This document shows positions 1 through 8,297 of a stretch of DNA of 64,000 nucleotides, piece by piece (the stretch's first letter is position 1; the number at the start of each line of letters is the position of its first letter). This DNA comes from G965267425 sp965267425 (lineage in GTDB: Bacteria; Bacteroidota; Bacteroidia; Flavobacteriales_E; Vicingaceae): assembly GCA_965267425.1 (NCBI GenBank), contig OZ253959.1, positions 1,426,001 through 1,490,000 on the forward strand, read 5' to 3'. The position numbers and the translations under genes are program-made. The notes beneath the pieces were generated by a model that saw only the letters and a list, made by a program, of their open reading frames with translations, made no database searches and was not told the origin of the DNA.

Positions 1-1
1 G

Positions 2-247
2 CAGGTGAGTGTGTTTAATCATCGGGCTGGAATTTCATTTTCACATGCTTTTCCCGATCGCAACAAAGCATTGGCCAGTGAAAACTGTGAAGATTCAGGA
101 GTATTGGTCACCTTGGTGAACACCATTGGTGCCATTCAGGCCAATGAAGTGGTTAAAATTGTATTGGGTTTACCTTCTAAATTGGATGGAGCTATGTATT
201 ACCTGGACATGCTTAACCATGAATCGAGGCTGATTGCCTGGAAATAG
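2..247 (+). CDS. ThiF/MoeB/HesA-type E1-like adenylyltransferase, C-terminal end (partial)
   Basis: The frame is already open at the left edge, so only the last 81 or so residues are present. The motif ENCEDSGVL followed by VTLVNTIGAIQANEVVKIVLG and ending MYYLDMLN matches the end of the ThiF/MoeB adenylyltransferase fold. There the cysteine-containing turn is followed by a helix that begins with a G-IQA-E--K pattern. Family members adenylate the C-terminus of a ubiquitin-like sulfur carrier (MoaD or ThiS) in molybdopterin or thiamine synthesis. The catalytic part lies outside the window, so the substrate cannot be told. The convergent gene on the other strand ends 2 nt away. Confidence 0.75.
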   Translation, partial: QVSVFNHRAGISFSHAFPDRNKALASENCEDSGVLVTLVNTIGAIQANEVVKIVLGLPSKLDGAMYYLDMLNHESRLIAWK

Positions 248-248
248 A

Positions 249-755
249 TCATTGACGTTTTACCACTCCTTCACAATACACAGAAGTCCAACTTTCATTT
301 TCCCAAACCCCGATTTTAAAATTGTAAGTAGAGTCGTTTACAAATTCCCAGGCGTCTGTCATCCAGTTGGTCTGTCCATTCACTTCGTAAGCGTAGGTAT
401 AATAGATGGATTGCTCTCGATAGGATATTTTTCCTTCTGTAATGCCTCCCAGGTAATCGAATTCCCAGAATTTCCATTGGTTATTTTTTTGATCAAACTT
501 GCGAATTCCAACATTCCTCAGACTTGGATTTTTATTTTCTGAACGTTCGAAGTCAAATGTGTTGACCTGGCAAACAATATTATTTTCTGACCATTCAAAC
601 GTATAAATCTGATGAAACGGCTTACCCACCTTCCATTTTCCTTGACATTCCCATCGAGAACCATTCATTTGGGTAAAAAAGGCATGGATTTCCTTTTTCT
701 GAGCGTGAACGGAAGTAATGATACAAATGAAGGACAGAACTAATAATTTTCGCAT
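249..755 (-). CDS. small secreted protein, lipocalin-like beta-barrel possible
   Basis: 168 residues starting with a clear signal peptide (MRKLLVLSFICIITSVHAQ). The mature part alternates aromatic and polar residues in short strands (WECQGKWKVG, IYTFEWSENN, WKFWEFDYLGG, YNFKIGVWENESW). This resembles small Bacteroidota lipocalin or DUF1579-like barrels that bind or sense something in the periplasm. I do not recognise the family with certainty. It is transcribed divergently from the NTF2-like gene 60 bp away, so the two may share a promoter region. Confidence 0.6.
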   Translation of the reverse strand: MRKLLVLSFICIITSVHAQKKEIHAFFTQMNGSRWECQGKWKVGKPFHQIYTFEWSENNIVCQVNTFDFERSENKNPSLRNVGIRKFDQKNNQWKFWEFDYLGGITEGKISYREQSIYYTYAYEVNGQTNWMTDAWEFVNDSTYNFKIGVWENESWTSVYCEGVVKRQ

Positions 756-815
756 GGATAAATGTATCTTTTTTGTACATTCAATTTGCGTTGACTGTAA
801 ATTTTATGGCATATC

Positions 816-1295
816 ATGGATGACAATGTACAGGTTGTAAAAAAATTCTACGAGGCTTTTGCCAACAAAGATGCAAAGGCCATGTTGGCCTGTTACCATC
901 CGGAAGTTGAATTTACCGATCCCGTGTTTGGAACCTTACAAGCTTCGGAGGCAGCTGCCATGTGGAAAATGTTGGTGAGTCGGGGAGGGGATGACCTGGT
1001 CATTCGGTTGGCCAATGTGGAATATCGTGATGGAATAGTGCATGCCGATTGGGAAGCTGATTATGTTTTTTCTACTTCGGGAAGGATGGTTTACAATAAG
1101 ATACATGCGCAGATGGAAATGAAAGATGGCAAAATTTTCAGGCATGTGGATGTTTTTGATTTACACAAATGGTCAAGCATGGCCTTTGGAATTAAAGGAA
1201 CCTTGTTTGGTGGGTTTCCCTTTTTCAAAAATGCCGTGCGCAAAAAGGCAAAATATCATTTGAAGAATTTCATTGAGTTAAATAAAGTCCATTAA
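816..1295 (+). CDS. SnoaL/NTF2-like family protein (ketosteroid-isomerase fold)
   Basis: 159 residues without a signal peptide. The N-terminus VVKKFYEAFANKDAKAMLACYHPEVEFTDPVFG is typical of SnoaL-like NTF2-fold proteins: a first helix (KFYEAFANKD), then the CYHPEVEF strand and turn. The later VRLANVEYRDGIVHADWEADYVFSTSGRMVYN segment gives the curved sheet with the substrate pocket. Such proteins are small cytoplasmic isomerases, hydrolases or ligand binders; the substrate is unknown. It lies immediately upstream of the IS110 element but is intact and ends normally. Confidence 0.75.
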   Translation: MDDNVQVVKKFYEAFANKDAKAMLACYHPEVEFTDPVFGTLQASEAAAMWKMLVSRGGDDLVIRLANVEYRDGIVHADWEADYVFSTSGRMVYNKIHAQMEMKDGKIFRHVDVFDLHKWSSMAFGIKGTLFGGFPFFKNAVRKKAKYHLKNFIELNKVH

Positions 1296-1333
1296 GCATA
1301 AATTACATGGCTGTATGAGTTATTGATACAGTA

Positions 1334-1449
1334 ATGAAATATGTTCATAAAGAACGAATTTCATATTAAGTAGACTTATTACAAATGATTTGGGATTGAG
1401 AGCTTTTAAGTAATATCTCAATATTGTTGAATCTGGTAATAAATTTGCC
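1334..1449 (+). ncRNA. candidate IS110 bridge RNA region (three consecutive hairpins)
   Basis: The 226 bp between the NTF2-like gene and the IS110 transposase holds three hairpins in a row. H1 has a 7-bp outer stem at 1334-1340/1358-1364, a 2x2 internal loop and a 4-bp inner stem at 1343-1346/1352-1355. H2 has a 7-bp stem at 1395-1401/1416-1422 with a 14-nt loop. H3 has a 5-bp stem at 1435-1439/1445-1449 with one G-U pair. Established knowledge: IS110 elements of the IS621 type express a bridge RNA from the left non-coding end, with a 5' stem-loop followed by target-binding and donor-binding loops. The order seen fits that layout, but I could not assign guide sequences. Confidence 0.4.
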
Positions 1450-1521
1450 TTAAAGTGTATAAAATATTAGATCAACCCTGGATCATTACTTATTTATAAA
1501 AGAGTCATTCAAAATCTTCCT

Positions 1522-2466
1522 ATGAAAATTCAATATGTTGGAGTAGACATATCTAAGAATAAGTTTGATGTTTATTACTTATATGAAGATAAATTGTTGG
1601 TATTTAATAATGATTCTAATGGTATTTCTCAATTTATTAAAACTATTTCTTACAAAAATGTAGTTATTCTTGAATATACTGGAAGATACCATGTGAAATT
1701 ATTAAATGCCCTGATTAAGGCTAGAAAAAAAATTTCAATAGTATCTGGAACAAAGGTCAGACGTTATGCGCAAATGCGATTTTCTAGGATAAAAACTGAC
1801 AAAACAGACGCAGTTTTGCTTGCCAATTTCGGTAGGTCCCAAACCCCCCTTCTATTCAAGAAAAAAAGTGAATGTGACTTGGAATTAATGGATTTATTTA
1901 CTTATCTCAATACTTTAATTAAAAATCGAAGAAATTTCACTAATTCGTTTAACGCATTGAAAATAAGTATGAATCGAAGCAGTGTAATAGAAACTTCTCA
2001 GGCTAATATAATAAGTGATATAGATAATTCTATTTCAAAGGTGAAAATGAAAATTTCATCTTTAGGAAAAAAGCATTACAGCGATGAATTAAAATTTTTG
2101 ACTACAATTCCAGGAATCGGCATAATAACTGGATGCATGTTATTGTCAAGAACTAATGGGTTAAGAAATTTTAGTAATTCTCGTCAATTGAGTTGTTATT
2201 TTGGGCTAACACCGAGAATAAATTCTTCAGGGTTGAAATATTCAATGGGAAGAATAAGTAAAATGGGGGATAAACATATGAGAAAGCAATTATATATGTG
2301 TGCAATTACAGCTCTTCAGCATAATGAACAATGTAAAATATTATATAATAGACTTTTGAAAAAAGGAAAACCAAAGAAGAAAGCAATTCTAGCTGTTGCG
2401 AATAAGTTAACAAGACAATGTTTTGCAACGGTTAAATACGAACATGTTTATGATCGAAACAAATAA
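1522..2466 (+). CDS. IS110-family transposase (DEDD recombinase)
   Basis: 314 residues, the usual IS110 length. The N-terminal RuvC-like DEDD domain begins VGVDISKNKFD (D9), continues with ILEYTGRYH (E51) and KTDKTDAVLL (D93, D96), which match the four acidic residues of the family. After a helical linker, the C-terminal Transposase_20 domain shows TTIPGIGIITG (about 194-204) and CYFGLTPRINSSG, where S235 or S236 is the likely catalytic serine, then MGDKHMRKQLYM. The frame is intact, so the enzyme may be active. Family knowledge: recombination is directed by a structured RNA from the element's own non-coding end. Confidence 0.93.
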   Translation: MKIQYVGVDISKNKFDVYYLYEDKLLVFNNDSNGISQFIKTISYKNVVILEYTGRYHVKLLNALIKARKKISIVSGTKVRRYAQMRFSRIKTDKTDAVLLANFGRSQTPLLFKKKSECDLELMDLFTYLNTLIKNRRNFTNSFNALKISMNRSSVIETSQANIISDIDNSISKVKMKISSLGKKHYSDELKFLTTIPGIGIITGCMLLSRTNGLRNFSNSRQLSCYFGLTPRINSSGLKYSMGRISKMGDKHMRKQLYMCAITALQHNEQCKILYNRLLKKGKPKKKAILAVANKLTRQCFATVKYEHVYDRNK

Positions 2467-2567
2467 TATTCATTATTTCAATTTTTTTGTTAAAAATTAA
2501 ATAATTATATGGTGTCAGTTAAGGTTTTCCTTTTATAAGTTTGTGAAAATTCAGAATTAATCGCCAA

Positions 2568-3512
2568 ATGAAACTTATACATTTTTCTGTTGTATTGCTT
2601 ATTTTTATTGGGTTTTCGGCTCAGTCGCAAAATATTTATGAATTCTTTTGTGCCTCCTATATTGGAGGTCGTGAACTTCGGGACGTAACTTTTACGTTGT
2701 CTGGAGATTCAGGACTTAACGAATCCTTTACCAGTAAAACAGGAGAATTTCAATTTTCCATCAAGCAAGGAGATGGTGCGTTAATGCTCAGCGCAGCCAA
2801 AGAAGGTTATATGACTAAATCAGTCAGAATATCCCCTTCAAACTATCCTTTTGAAAATGAATATGAACTACAGGATATTGACTTTGTTTTTGCCAAAAAA
2901 GAAAATGGTGAAAATGAACAAATTGGTGAGCTCAAATGGAATACTATGGAACATGAATTTCGCATTGCCAAAATTGATGCTGATGTTGAAAAATTGAAAG
3001 AAAATTTTGCAGGTTCGAATGAAAAGTTGGACCAGATATATATTTATGCCATCGAATGTGGAAATGAATATTGGGATGAAGGTGAAAAGGAAATGGCGTT
3101 AAGAAATTACGAAATCGCATTAATGGCCAAACCAGAAGATGAGTATGCATCAGGTAAAAAGGAAGAAATTCTCAATTCAAATGAAGAAGAGGAAAAACAA
3201 ACCGTGGTCATTGATAAATCAGTGTTAGACCAAATCAATAGTGGGAGTTATGTTCCGCCTGAAGGGCAGGAAATGGCAGAAGGTGTGCTGTTCAGTGTGC
3301 AATTGGGCGCTTTTTCAAAAAAAGTGGATGAACAAAAGTTTGCAGATGTTAAGGATTTCATGATGATTGAATACGATGATTATACACGTTGCTTTACTGG
3401 TGAATTCGAATCTGTTCAGGATGCTATTGAACGAAAGAAAGAAATGGTTTCAGCAGGATACAAAGATGCATGGATAGTCATGATGCAGGGACATGAGCGC
3501 ATTGGATTTTAA
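2568..3512 (+). CDS. secreted protein with TPR-like middle and C-terminal SPOR-like domain
   Basis: 314 residues. A signal peptide (MKLIHFSVVLLIFIGFSAQS) is followed by a carboxypeptidase-regulatory-like beta sandwich (VTFTLSGDSGLNESFTSKTG, about residues 40-105). A helical TPR-like piece follows (IECGNEYWDEGEKEMALRNY, about 160-195), then a charged linker. The end reads VLFSVQLGAFSKKVDEQKF and later DAIERKKEMVSAGYKDAWIV, the pattern of a SPOR domain, which binds denuded glycan strands of peptidoglycan. I infer an envelope role; the exact function is unknown. Confidence 0.6.
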   Translation: MKLIHFSVVLLIFIGFSAQSQNIYEFFCASYIGGRELRDVTFTLSGDSGLNESFTSKTGEFQFSIKQGDGALMLSAAKEGYMTKSVRISPSNYPFENEYELQDIDFVFAKKENGENEQIGELKWNTMEHEFRIAKIDADVEKLKENFAGSNEKLDQIYIYAIECGNEYWDEGEKEMALRNYEIALMAKPEDEYASGKKEEILNSNEEEEKQTVVIDKSVLDQINSGSYVPPEGQEMAEGVLFSVQLGAFSKKVDEQKFADVKDFMMIEYDDYTRCFTGEFESVQDAIERKKEMVSAGYKDAWIVMMQGHERIGF

Positions 3513-3616
3513 ATAAAAATATTTCCAATTTTTGTTTGGGATTATTGAAAATTCCATAGCTTTGCTGCCCGTTCGAATAGAGCGTCGTTCTTGATAAAAA
3601 ATATTGAATTATTTTC

Positions 3617-3638
3617 TTGGTGGCAGTTGTGCCCCCAA
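3617..3638 (+). other. intergenic hairpin upstream of tRNA-Asp
   Basis: TTGG and GGCA at 3617-3625 pair with TGCC and CCAA at 3630-3638 around a GTTG loop, with one T/C mismatch. There is no T-tract, so it is a poor intrinsic terminator. It may close the transcript of the SPOR-like gene or be part of an mRNA end. Confidence 0.35.
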
Positions 3639-3681
3639 AATCAATTGCATCGAGCGAATAATTCAATTTTCAAAATATATT

Positions 3682-3758
3682 GGTCCGGTAGTTCAGTTGG
3701 TTAGAATACATGCCTGTCACGCATGGGGTCGCGGGTTCGAGTCCCGTCCGGACCGCCA
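3682..3758 (+). tRNA. tRNA-Asp (anticodon GTC)
   Basis: A full cloverleaf can be drawn: acceptor stem GGTCCGG (3682-3688) pairs with CCGGACC (3748-3754), followed by discriminator G and an encoded CCA. The anticodon stem CATGC/GCATG surrounds the loop CTGTCAC with GTC at 3716-3718. The T-arm GCGGG-TTCGAGT-CCCGT is present. GTC decodes GAC/GAT, hence aspartate. It stands alone with its own terminator downstream. Confidence 0.97.
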
Positions 3759-3787
3759 ATAAAGTTGCAATTACCAGCATTTTACCG

Positions 3788-3816
3788 AAAAGCCTCCATT
3801 CCAGAGGCTTTTTGTT
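3788..3816 (+). terminator. intrinsic terminator after tRNA-Asp
   Basis: AAAAGCCTC-type stem at 3788-3796 pairs with GAGGCTTTT at 3804-3812 around a 7-nt loop and runs into a T-rich tail (TTTTTGTTTT). It lies 30 nt after the tRNA CCA end. Confidence 0.85.
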
Positions 3817-4270
3817 TTATCTCTTCATCTTAAAAAACTCGATTTCATTGAATTTCTAGTGGGTTATTCGGTGGACTGTGTTATTCAAAATTCATCTTGT
3901 ATAATTATTATTTTGAAACAAGAATTACCGGAACAAACGCAAAACATAAATTAATAAATGATTATTGTCATCTCTATTCAAAAAATTCTTCTGATACTGT
4001 AGAACTGAATGTTATTTTTTGGAATCCAGAAGAAATCGTTCTAGATACCGTCAACACTCCCAGTATTGGAGTAAAAAGATGTAATCTTTATATAAGAATG
4101 GATGAATGACTTAAAAGGAAATTTTATAGATGCATGTGTCATCGGAGTATCACTAAAAACACTTCACTTTTCTCAATCATGATCTCCTAAAATCAATAAA
4201 TTTTGATATATTATTAAGGATTATTAGGATTTTTTACTTGGTTAAAAAGTATTTAAAAAGTCGATTTAGA
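3817..4270. other. non-coding gap of about 450 bp
   Basis: A 70-codon frame at 3897-4109 opens only with TTG and has no similarity that I recognise. It could be a decayed gene fragment, as its sequence (VELNVIFWNPEEIVLD) looks protein-like. I see no RNA gene or repeat here. The last 60 bp probably contain the promoter of the following gene. Confidence 0.4.
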
Positions 4271-5722
4271 ATGAGTAAACTGACAATCTTGGGTATAATT
4301 TTATTTTTAGTTAGTATGCCTTGCCGAAGTCAGAGAGGAGAGTTTAAGATGTATTCGAACGGCTTCATGTATAGCGATGAAACTATAAATCAACTTAAAT
4401 TCATAGTAGATTCACTGAACATCAAATTTCAAGCTTGTGAACTTGAAAGAGAATACTTATCAAAGAATCAAGCGAAAGCCAATTTTGTGATTTTTAAGAA
4501 TAAAAACATACAGAATCTAAAAGAGGATTTATTGAACAACATCAGCTTTGATGATTTTGTAATTAAGTATCCTGAAGCAAAAGTTGAAGAAGATTTGCTA
4601 GTCGTTAAATATAGTTCTATAGAAGAAGGGGATATTCAAATAACTATAAACAGTCAAATTGAAGAATCAAGGATCCGATTTACTGATACTTCAAATTGGA
4701 ATAATAGTTCGGTAAAAGGCTCATGGATTTTCACTTTTTTCGAAGAAACAAGCTATTCTGATGCTGAGATTTGGGCGTTTTATTTTGCTTCTGAATTTGA
4801 AAGCAAACCATTAACTGAAAAATATGCCAGATTGATTCAGTATGCAGATTGTATGATAGATACCTCACATTTAGTATATTCTGAAAACGCCAGATTTGAA
4901 AATTTTCAAATGAAGGTTCCTTCTAAAACTAGAAAATTTTTAAGGTATGTGAACAGAAAGACTAAGAAACCCAAATTCAAAAAAAAGAACGAAGATTATT
5001 TCGAAGATTTTGTCAGATGGGATACTACCAAGTTTGCTTCCATTGATAGTATCTTGGTAAAAAAGAAAAAATTTCATTCACTTCTTAGAAATGCAGTAAG
5101 TGAATCAAAAAAAGTAGGTTATTCTAATCGAAATTTTGAACAATATGTTAATCGATATTATTCAAAGGAATTGGCTCTTGATTTAAAAAGAAGTAGGATT
5201 GTTTATGGGCGATGTAGTATGGATAACAGCCCGAGAAGACATGCTTTGGAAATAGCATTGCTTTCAGCAGAAACGGTAAATTGGGATATATTTTTAAGGG
5301 CTCATCTTGACATAATGAACGATAATTTTCACCGAGCTAGTGATGGTAGCTATGCGTGGGGAGGAAGAAAAACTTATTTAAAGGAACTTGAAGAGTTGGA
5401 AATTGAAATTCATGATTTATTGTTGGGAATTTGTTTAAGAATTGAAAATCCAAGTGCCAATCATTATTATGGCAGTATTCATAGAATTGGACGCGCCCTG
5501 TCAGAAACAAAAGATACAGATGGAATTGAAGTAAAAATGCTTGACATGATAAAAGATAATAATTTGGATCACTTCAATCGGATACTGATTTATTATTTAT
5601 TTAAAAATTACAATTATCATCTCGACAATGAGAAAACCAAATTGGAAAATGATATGAAATTACAAGAAGCCAAAAATCAATTACCTCCATATTTGGCTAA
5701 AAGATTGATTTCTCAAGATTAA
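4271..5722 (+). CDS. secreted hypothetical protein, 483 aa
   Basis: The best start is the ATG at 4271, because MSKLTILGIILFLVSMPCRSQ then forms a normal signal peptide; the longer frame needs a TTG. The mature protein is rich in Lys, Glu, Asn and aromatic residues, with no cysteine clusters, no T9SS tail and no membrane segment after the signal. The second half (SMDNSPRRHALEIALLSAETVNWDIF onward) is helical and repeat-like, similar in texture to HEAT/TPR scaffolds. I do not recognise the family. It stands alone between two non-coding gaps. Confidence 0.7.
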   Translation: MSKLTILGIILFLVSMPCRSQRGEFKMYSNGFMYSDETINQLKFIVDSLNIKFQACELEREYLSKNQAKANFVIFKNKNIQNLKEDLLNNISFDDFVIKYPEAKVEEDLLVVKYSSIEEGDIQITINSQIEESRIRFTDTSNWNNSSVKGSWIFTFFEETSYSDAEIWAFYFASEFESKPLTEKYARLIQYADCMIDTSHLVYSENARFENFQMKVPSKTRKFLRYVNRKTKKPKFKKKNEDYFEDFVRWDTTKFASIDSILVKKKKFHSLLRNAVSESKKVGYSNRNFEQYVNRYYSKELALDLKRSRIVYGRCSMDNSPRRHALEIALLSAETVNWDIFLRAHLDIMNDNFHRASDGSYAWGGRKTYLKELEELEIEIHDLLLGICLRIENPSANHYYGSIHRIGRALSETKDTDGIEVKMLDMIKDNNLDHFNRILIYYLFKNYNYHLDNEKTKLENDMKLQEAKNQLPPYLAKRLISQD

Positions 5723-5966
5723 TATCAAATCAATTACGTTGATTAAGTTGCAGATTGAAGATGTAATTAAAATACGAAGTATGATTGGAATTTTGACATG
5801 AATAATGTTGAAAGGGTTAAAATTCCATAATCAGAAGTGCCAACGATTGTTCGATTTAGCTTGTCTTTGTGAACCTGCGCTTCTTGTGATTCTAAGCAAT
5901 TGGTATTTGCTAATTGGCTAAATAGATTTAAGCAGGCGTTAATTATTATATTATATTCATAATACC

Positions 5967-6596
5967 ATGTTTTTGACTGTCCTTTTTTTTGAATTATTAA
6001 TTCTTAACAGTTTTAATTGGCAACAAACGGAATATGAAAAAATAATTGCCAATAAAATGTGTGGTTGTATGGAGAATTTAAATCAGATCGAAGCCGTTGA
6101 ACATAAAATTTCAGGATATTCAATATGTGTTGAAATGATTTATGCTGAAAATATCGATTTAACCATTGAAGAGTTGAATAAATTGGAATCAACATTTCCA
6201 GATAAAGATGTTGAAGCTTTGGAGTTGGAAATTAGTCGAAAAGTTCTGCAAGAATTAGTTGAAAATTGTGAATCATTTCAAAACTTAACAAAGGTTAATC
6301 TGAATAAGAAAGAACAGGTTACACCAGCGCTTGTTGAAGTAGGAAATATTTTATGTAAGTGTACGGAAGATATGTTGGATCAAGGATATTCTGATCCAAA
6401 TAGTATGGATATGTGTCTTAATTTAATTTATTCCCAAGATGCCCAAGAAGTAATAAGAAAGGAAATAGATCCAAATGATTATGAAGAAAGTACAGATTTT
6501 GGAAATAGACTAGGACGGTATCTTATGACATACTGTTCAACATATTTAAATTGGTATTTAGAATATAACTTACAGCAGCGATGGCGTGAACAATGA
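5967..6596 (+). CDS. secreted protein with two CxC-x(n)-C modules
   Basis: 209 residues with an N-terminal hydrophobic stretch (MFLTVLFFELLILNSF) that may be a signal peptide or anchor. Two halves look duplicated: NKMCGCMENLNQ followed by YSICVEMIYAEN, and GNILCKCTEDML followed by MDMCLNLIYSQD. Each has a C-x-C helix start and a second C-(V/L)-x-(M/L)-I-Y helix about 25 residues later, so each probably forms a disulfide-bonded helical hairpin. Such CxC modules are frequent in small Bacteroidota periplasmic proteins of unknown role. No partner is visible. Confidence 0.6.
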   Translation: MFLTVLFFELLILNSFNWQQTEYEKIIANKMCGCMENLNQIEAVEHKISGYSICVEMIYAENIDLTIEELNKLESTFPDKDVEALELEISRKVLQELVENCESFQNLTKVNLNKKEQVTPALVEVGNILCKCTEDMLDQGYSDPNSMDMCLNLIYSQDAQEVIRKEIDPNDYEESTDFGNRLGRYLMTYCSTYLNWYLEYNLQQRWREQ

Positions 6597-6663
6597 TACC
6601 GAGAATGGCAGATAGCCTTACGTTCAAGAATGGTATATTTAATCTTTAAATCGTAGTTCCAGT

Positions 6664-7068
6664 TTGGATTATATCAGACTAATCACTTGTAATGATGCTG
6701 TAGAAGCTAACCTATTGAAGGGCAGGTTAGAAAGTAAGAATATTCCAAGTATAATTACTAACGAAACATCAACAACCGTGCTTCCATACTTGAATGGAAT
6801 GCTAGGAGCAGGGGTGCAGGTATTGGTTCACAAAAATGACTTCGAACAAGCTCGTAAAATAGTCAATGAATCGTTGGAATCAGTTGAAAATCAAACTATT
6901 ATATGTCCGTATTGTCGTTCAAAGGAGGTGAGATTTGGGTTTGGTCGAAATAGTGTTCTTAAGGTTTTGACCGTTATCTTATCTTGTTTAATTGCCATTC
7001 CTTTTGGGAACATTCAATTGAGATATTCTTGTCAAAATTGTGGACATAGTTTTTTGATGAAAGTTTGA
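6664..7068 (+). CDS. DUF2007 domain protein with C-terminal zinc ribbon
   Basis: 134 residues from a TTG start; there is no ATG in frame ahead of the domain. Residues 1-75 (MDYIRLITCNDAVEANLLKG then GVQVLVHKNDFEQARKIV) match the DUF2007 'putative signal transducing protein' fold, a ferredoxin-like alpha/beta unit. The end carries CPYC (residues 79-82) and CQNCGH with a hydrophobic segment between (VLKVLTVILSCLIAIPFG), giving a zinc ribbon split by a membrane-like helix. The function of DUF2007 is not established; a sensing role is commonly suggested. Confidence 0.75.
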   Translation: MDYIRLITCNDAVEANLLKGRLESKNIPSIITNETSTTVLPYLNGMLGAGVQVLVHKNDFEQARKIVNESLESVENQTIICPYCRSKEVRFGFGRNSVLKVLTVILSCLIAIPFGNIQLRYSCQNCGHSFLMKV

Positions 7069-7205
7069 TTCGACTAACCCAATGGCTCTGGTCTATTTAA
7101 CGCTGATGTTAGAGATTCTAGAATGTAAAGTTTTCGAAAATGCTATCCCACTTAGCCTAAAATAAGCTAAATAGCAATTCACAACAGTACCTTCAAGAAG
7201 AATTT

Positions 7206-7673
7206 TCAATTGTTACGTAAGCTTGTTAACTCAGAATTTTCCTTATTTAAATCAACAACTTTTGTTTTAGAGAATTTATCGTGCCACCCGATCTCACCCA
7301 GGAATAAGTACGAATAGGATTCAAATGGAATATATCTTGATAGAGTTCGAAGATGTATTTGTTCCTTAGTTGGAGTTACATCATCATGAGAAACTACTTT
7401 GGTTTTGGTTATATATTTTGCCAATGTTCTTCCAGTGTTATATTCTAGAACGAAATAATACAAGTATCCAAAAATGAAACCAACTGTATAAAAAACAATT
7501 TTGTTATTTGTCAATAATTCATAGAACCATGGATTCAAAACCATTGAGATAATAGAAATAATCACGATCAATATAACTGTGACAATAATTCCAAAAATGG
7601 AATCCAATATCAAGTTCAAAAATCGTTTTTCCAAGGCTGCGAGTTTGAATTTTCTCTGGAGTTCTTGATTCAT
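7206..7673 (-). CDS. RDD-family membrane protein
   Basis: The frame opens at 7754, but the ATG at 7673 (MNQELQRKFKLA) is the better start, since the extra 27 residues do not fit the family. The RDD hallmark R-x2-N-x2-LD occurs in KRFLNLILDSIFG, followed by two membrane helices (IIVTVILIVIISIISMVL and IVFYTVGFIFGYLYYFVLEY). Then come GRTLAKYITKTKVVS and the conserved end RYIPFESYSYL-GWHDKFSKTKVV. RDD proteins are small inner-membrane proteins, some linked to sodium or osmotic tolerance; the precise role is unknown. Confidence 0.85.
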   Translation of the reverse strand: MNQELQRKFKLAALEKRFLNLILDSIFGIIVTVILIVIISIISMVLNPWFYELLTNNKIVFYTVGFIFGYLYYFVLEYNTGRTLAKYITKTKVVSHDDVTPTKEQIHLRTLSRYIPFESYSYLFLGEIGWHDKFSKTKVVDLNKENSELTSLRNN

Positions 7674-8190
7674 AAGATTATAGTATGGATTAAAGATATT
7701 GAATCTAAGAAAACGAAATAATGTTAACTTAAAGTCAAAGGTCTGGTTTAGCAAACTTATAAATAGATGTTCGTCAACCTATCATATATGTACTGTCTTA
7801 GCTAACATAAATAATTCCGAATGAAAAGACAGCTCAGAATAAATTTAATAATTCAATCGTTATTTAATTGAATGCGAATTTTAGTTATTGGAATATCTAC
7901 AATGATGAAATTCAAAATATTCTAATTTATTTAGCACCTAGCATGTATAAGTGAAGTAATCTTCACTTTTTTGCCTTTGAGACGTACTATTATGCAGAAA
8001 TTACTCTTAAATCTGGAGAAAAGTTATAGATGACTTCGTTGCTAGCTCCTAGAAGAGAGAAGAAGTTGGAGAAGTTAAATTTTCCAATTGAAATAAAGAA
8101 AAGACTATTCAATTCTTGCATTTTAACGATGTAATGGTTGAAGTCTTGCAGAACAAAGCTTATTCAATAAATCAACACTAAAAATTCAAA
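7674..8190. other. long non-coding gap
   Basis: More than 500 bp of AT-rich DNA without a credible gene on either strand. The part next to 7673 probably contains the RDD promoter. The far end contains copy A of the dispersed 49-bp repeat (next entry). I see no tRNA, hairpin with T-tract or IS end. Confidence 0.5.
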
Positions 8191-8239
8191 GGGTAGGGGG
8201 ATCAATTCCTTCACTGTTTTGGCTTAGAAAGTGGCGCGA
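8191..8239 (+). repeat. dispersed 49-bp intergenic repeat, copy A
   Basis: A G-rich start (GGGTAGGGGG) is followed by TCAATTCCTTCACTGTTTTG and ends GTGGCGCGA. It matches copy C at 42 of 49 positions and copy B at 39 of 49, without gaps. It lies 58 bp beyond the 3' end of the lipoprotein gene that runs on the other strand. Confidence 0.75.
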
Positions 8240-8297
8240 TACTTACTTTAGCTTTATCAATTAATCAGTAATCTTTAGGCTGACTTCTAACAAATGA

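Larger units (their letters stand above)
1334..2466 (+). mobile_element. IS110-family insertion sequence (ends not resolved)
   Basis: The element consists of a left non-coding part with hairpins and one transposase gene. IS110 elements lack long terminal inverted repeats and usually make no or very short target duplications, so the borders cannot be read from a single copy. The left border lies somewhere in 1296-1334 and the right border in 2467-2567. Codon use is more AT-rich than in the neighbouring genes, in keeping with recent acquisition. Confidence 0.6.

Noticed and set aside
3682..3816. tRNA-Asp as an integration site of a genomic island
   Set aside because: No integrase and no second copy of the tRNA 3' end was seen in the window; the IS110 element lies upstream and is unrelated.
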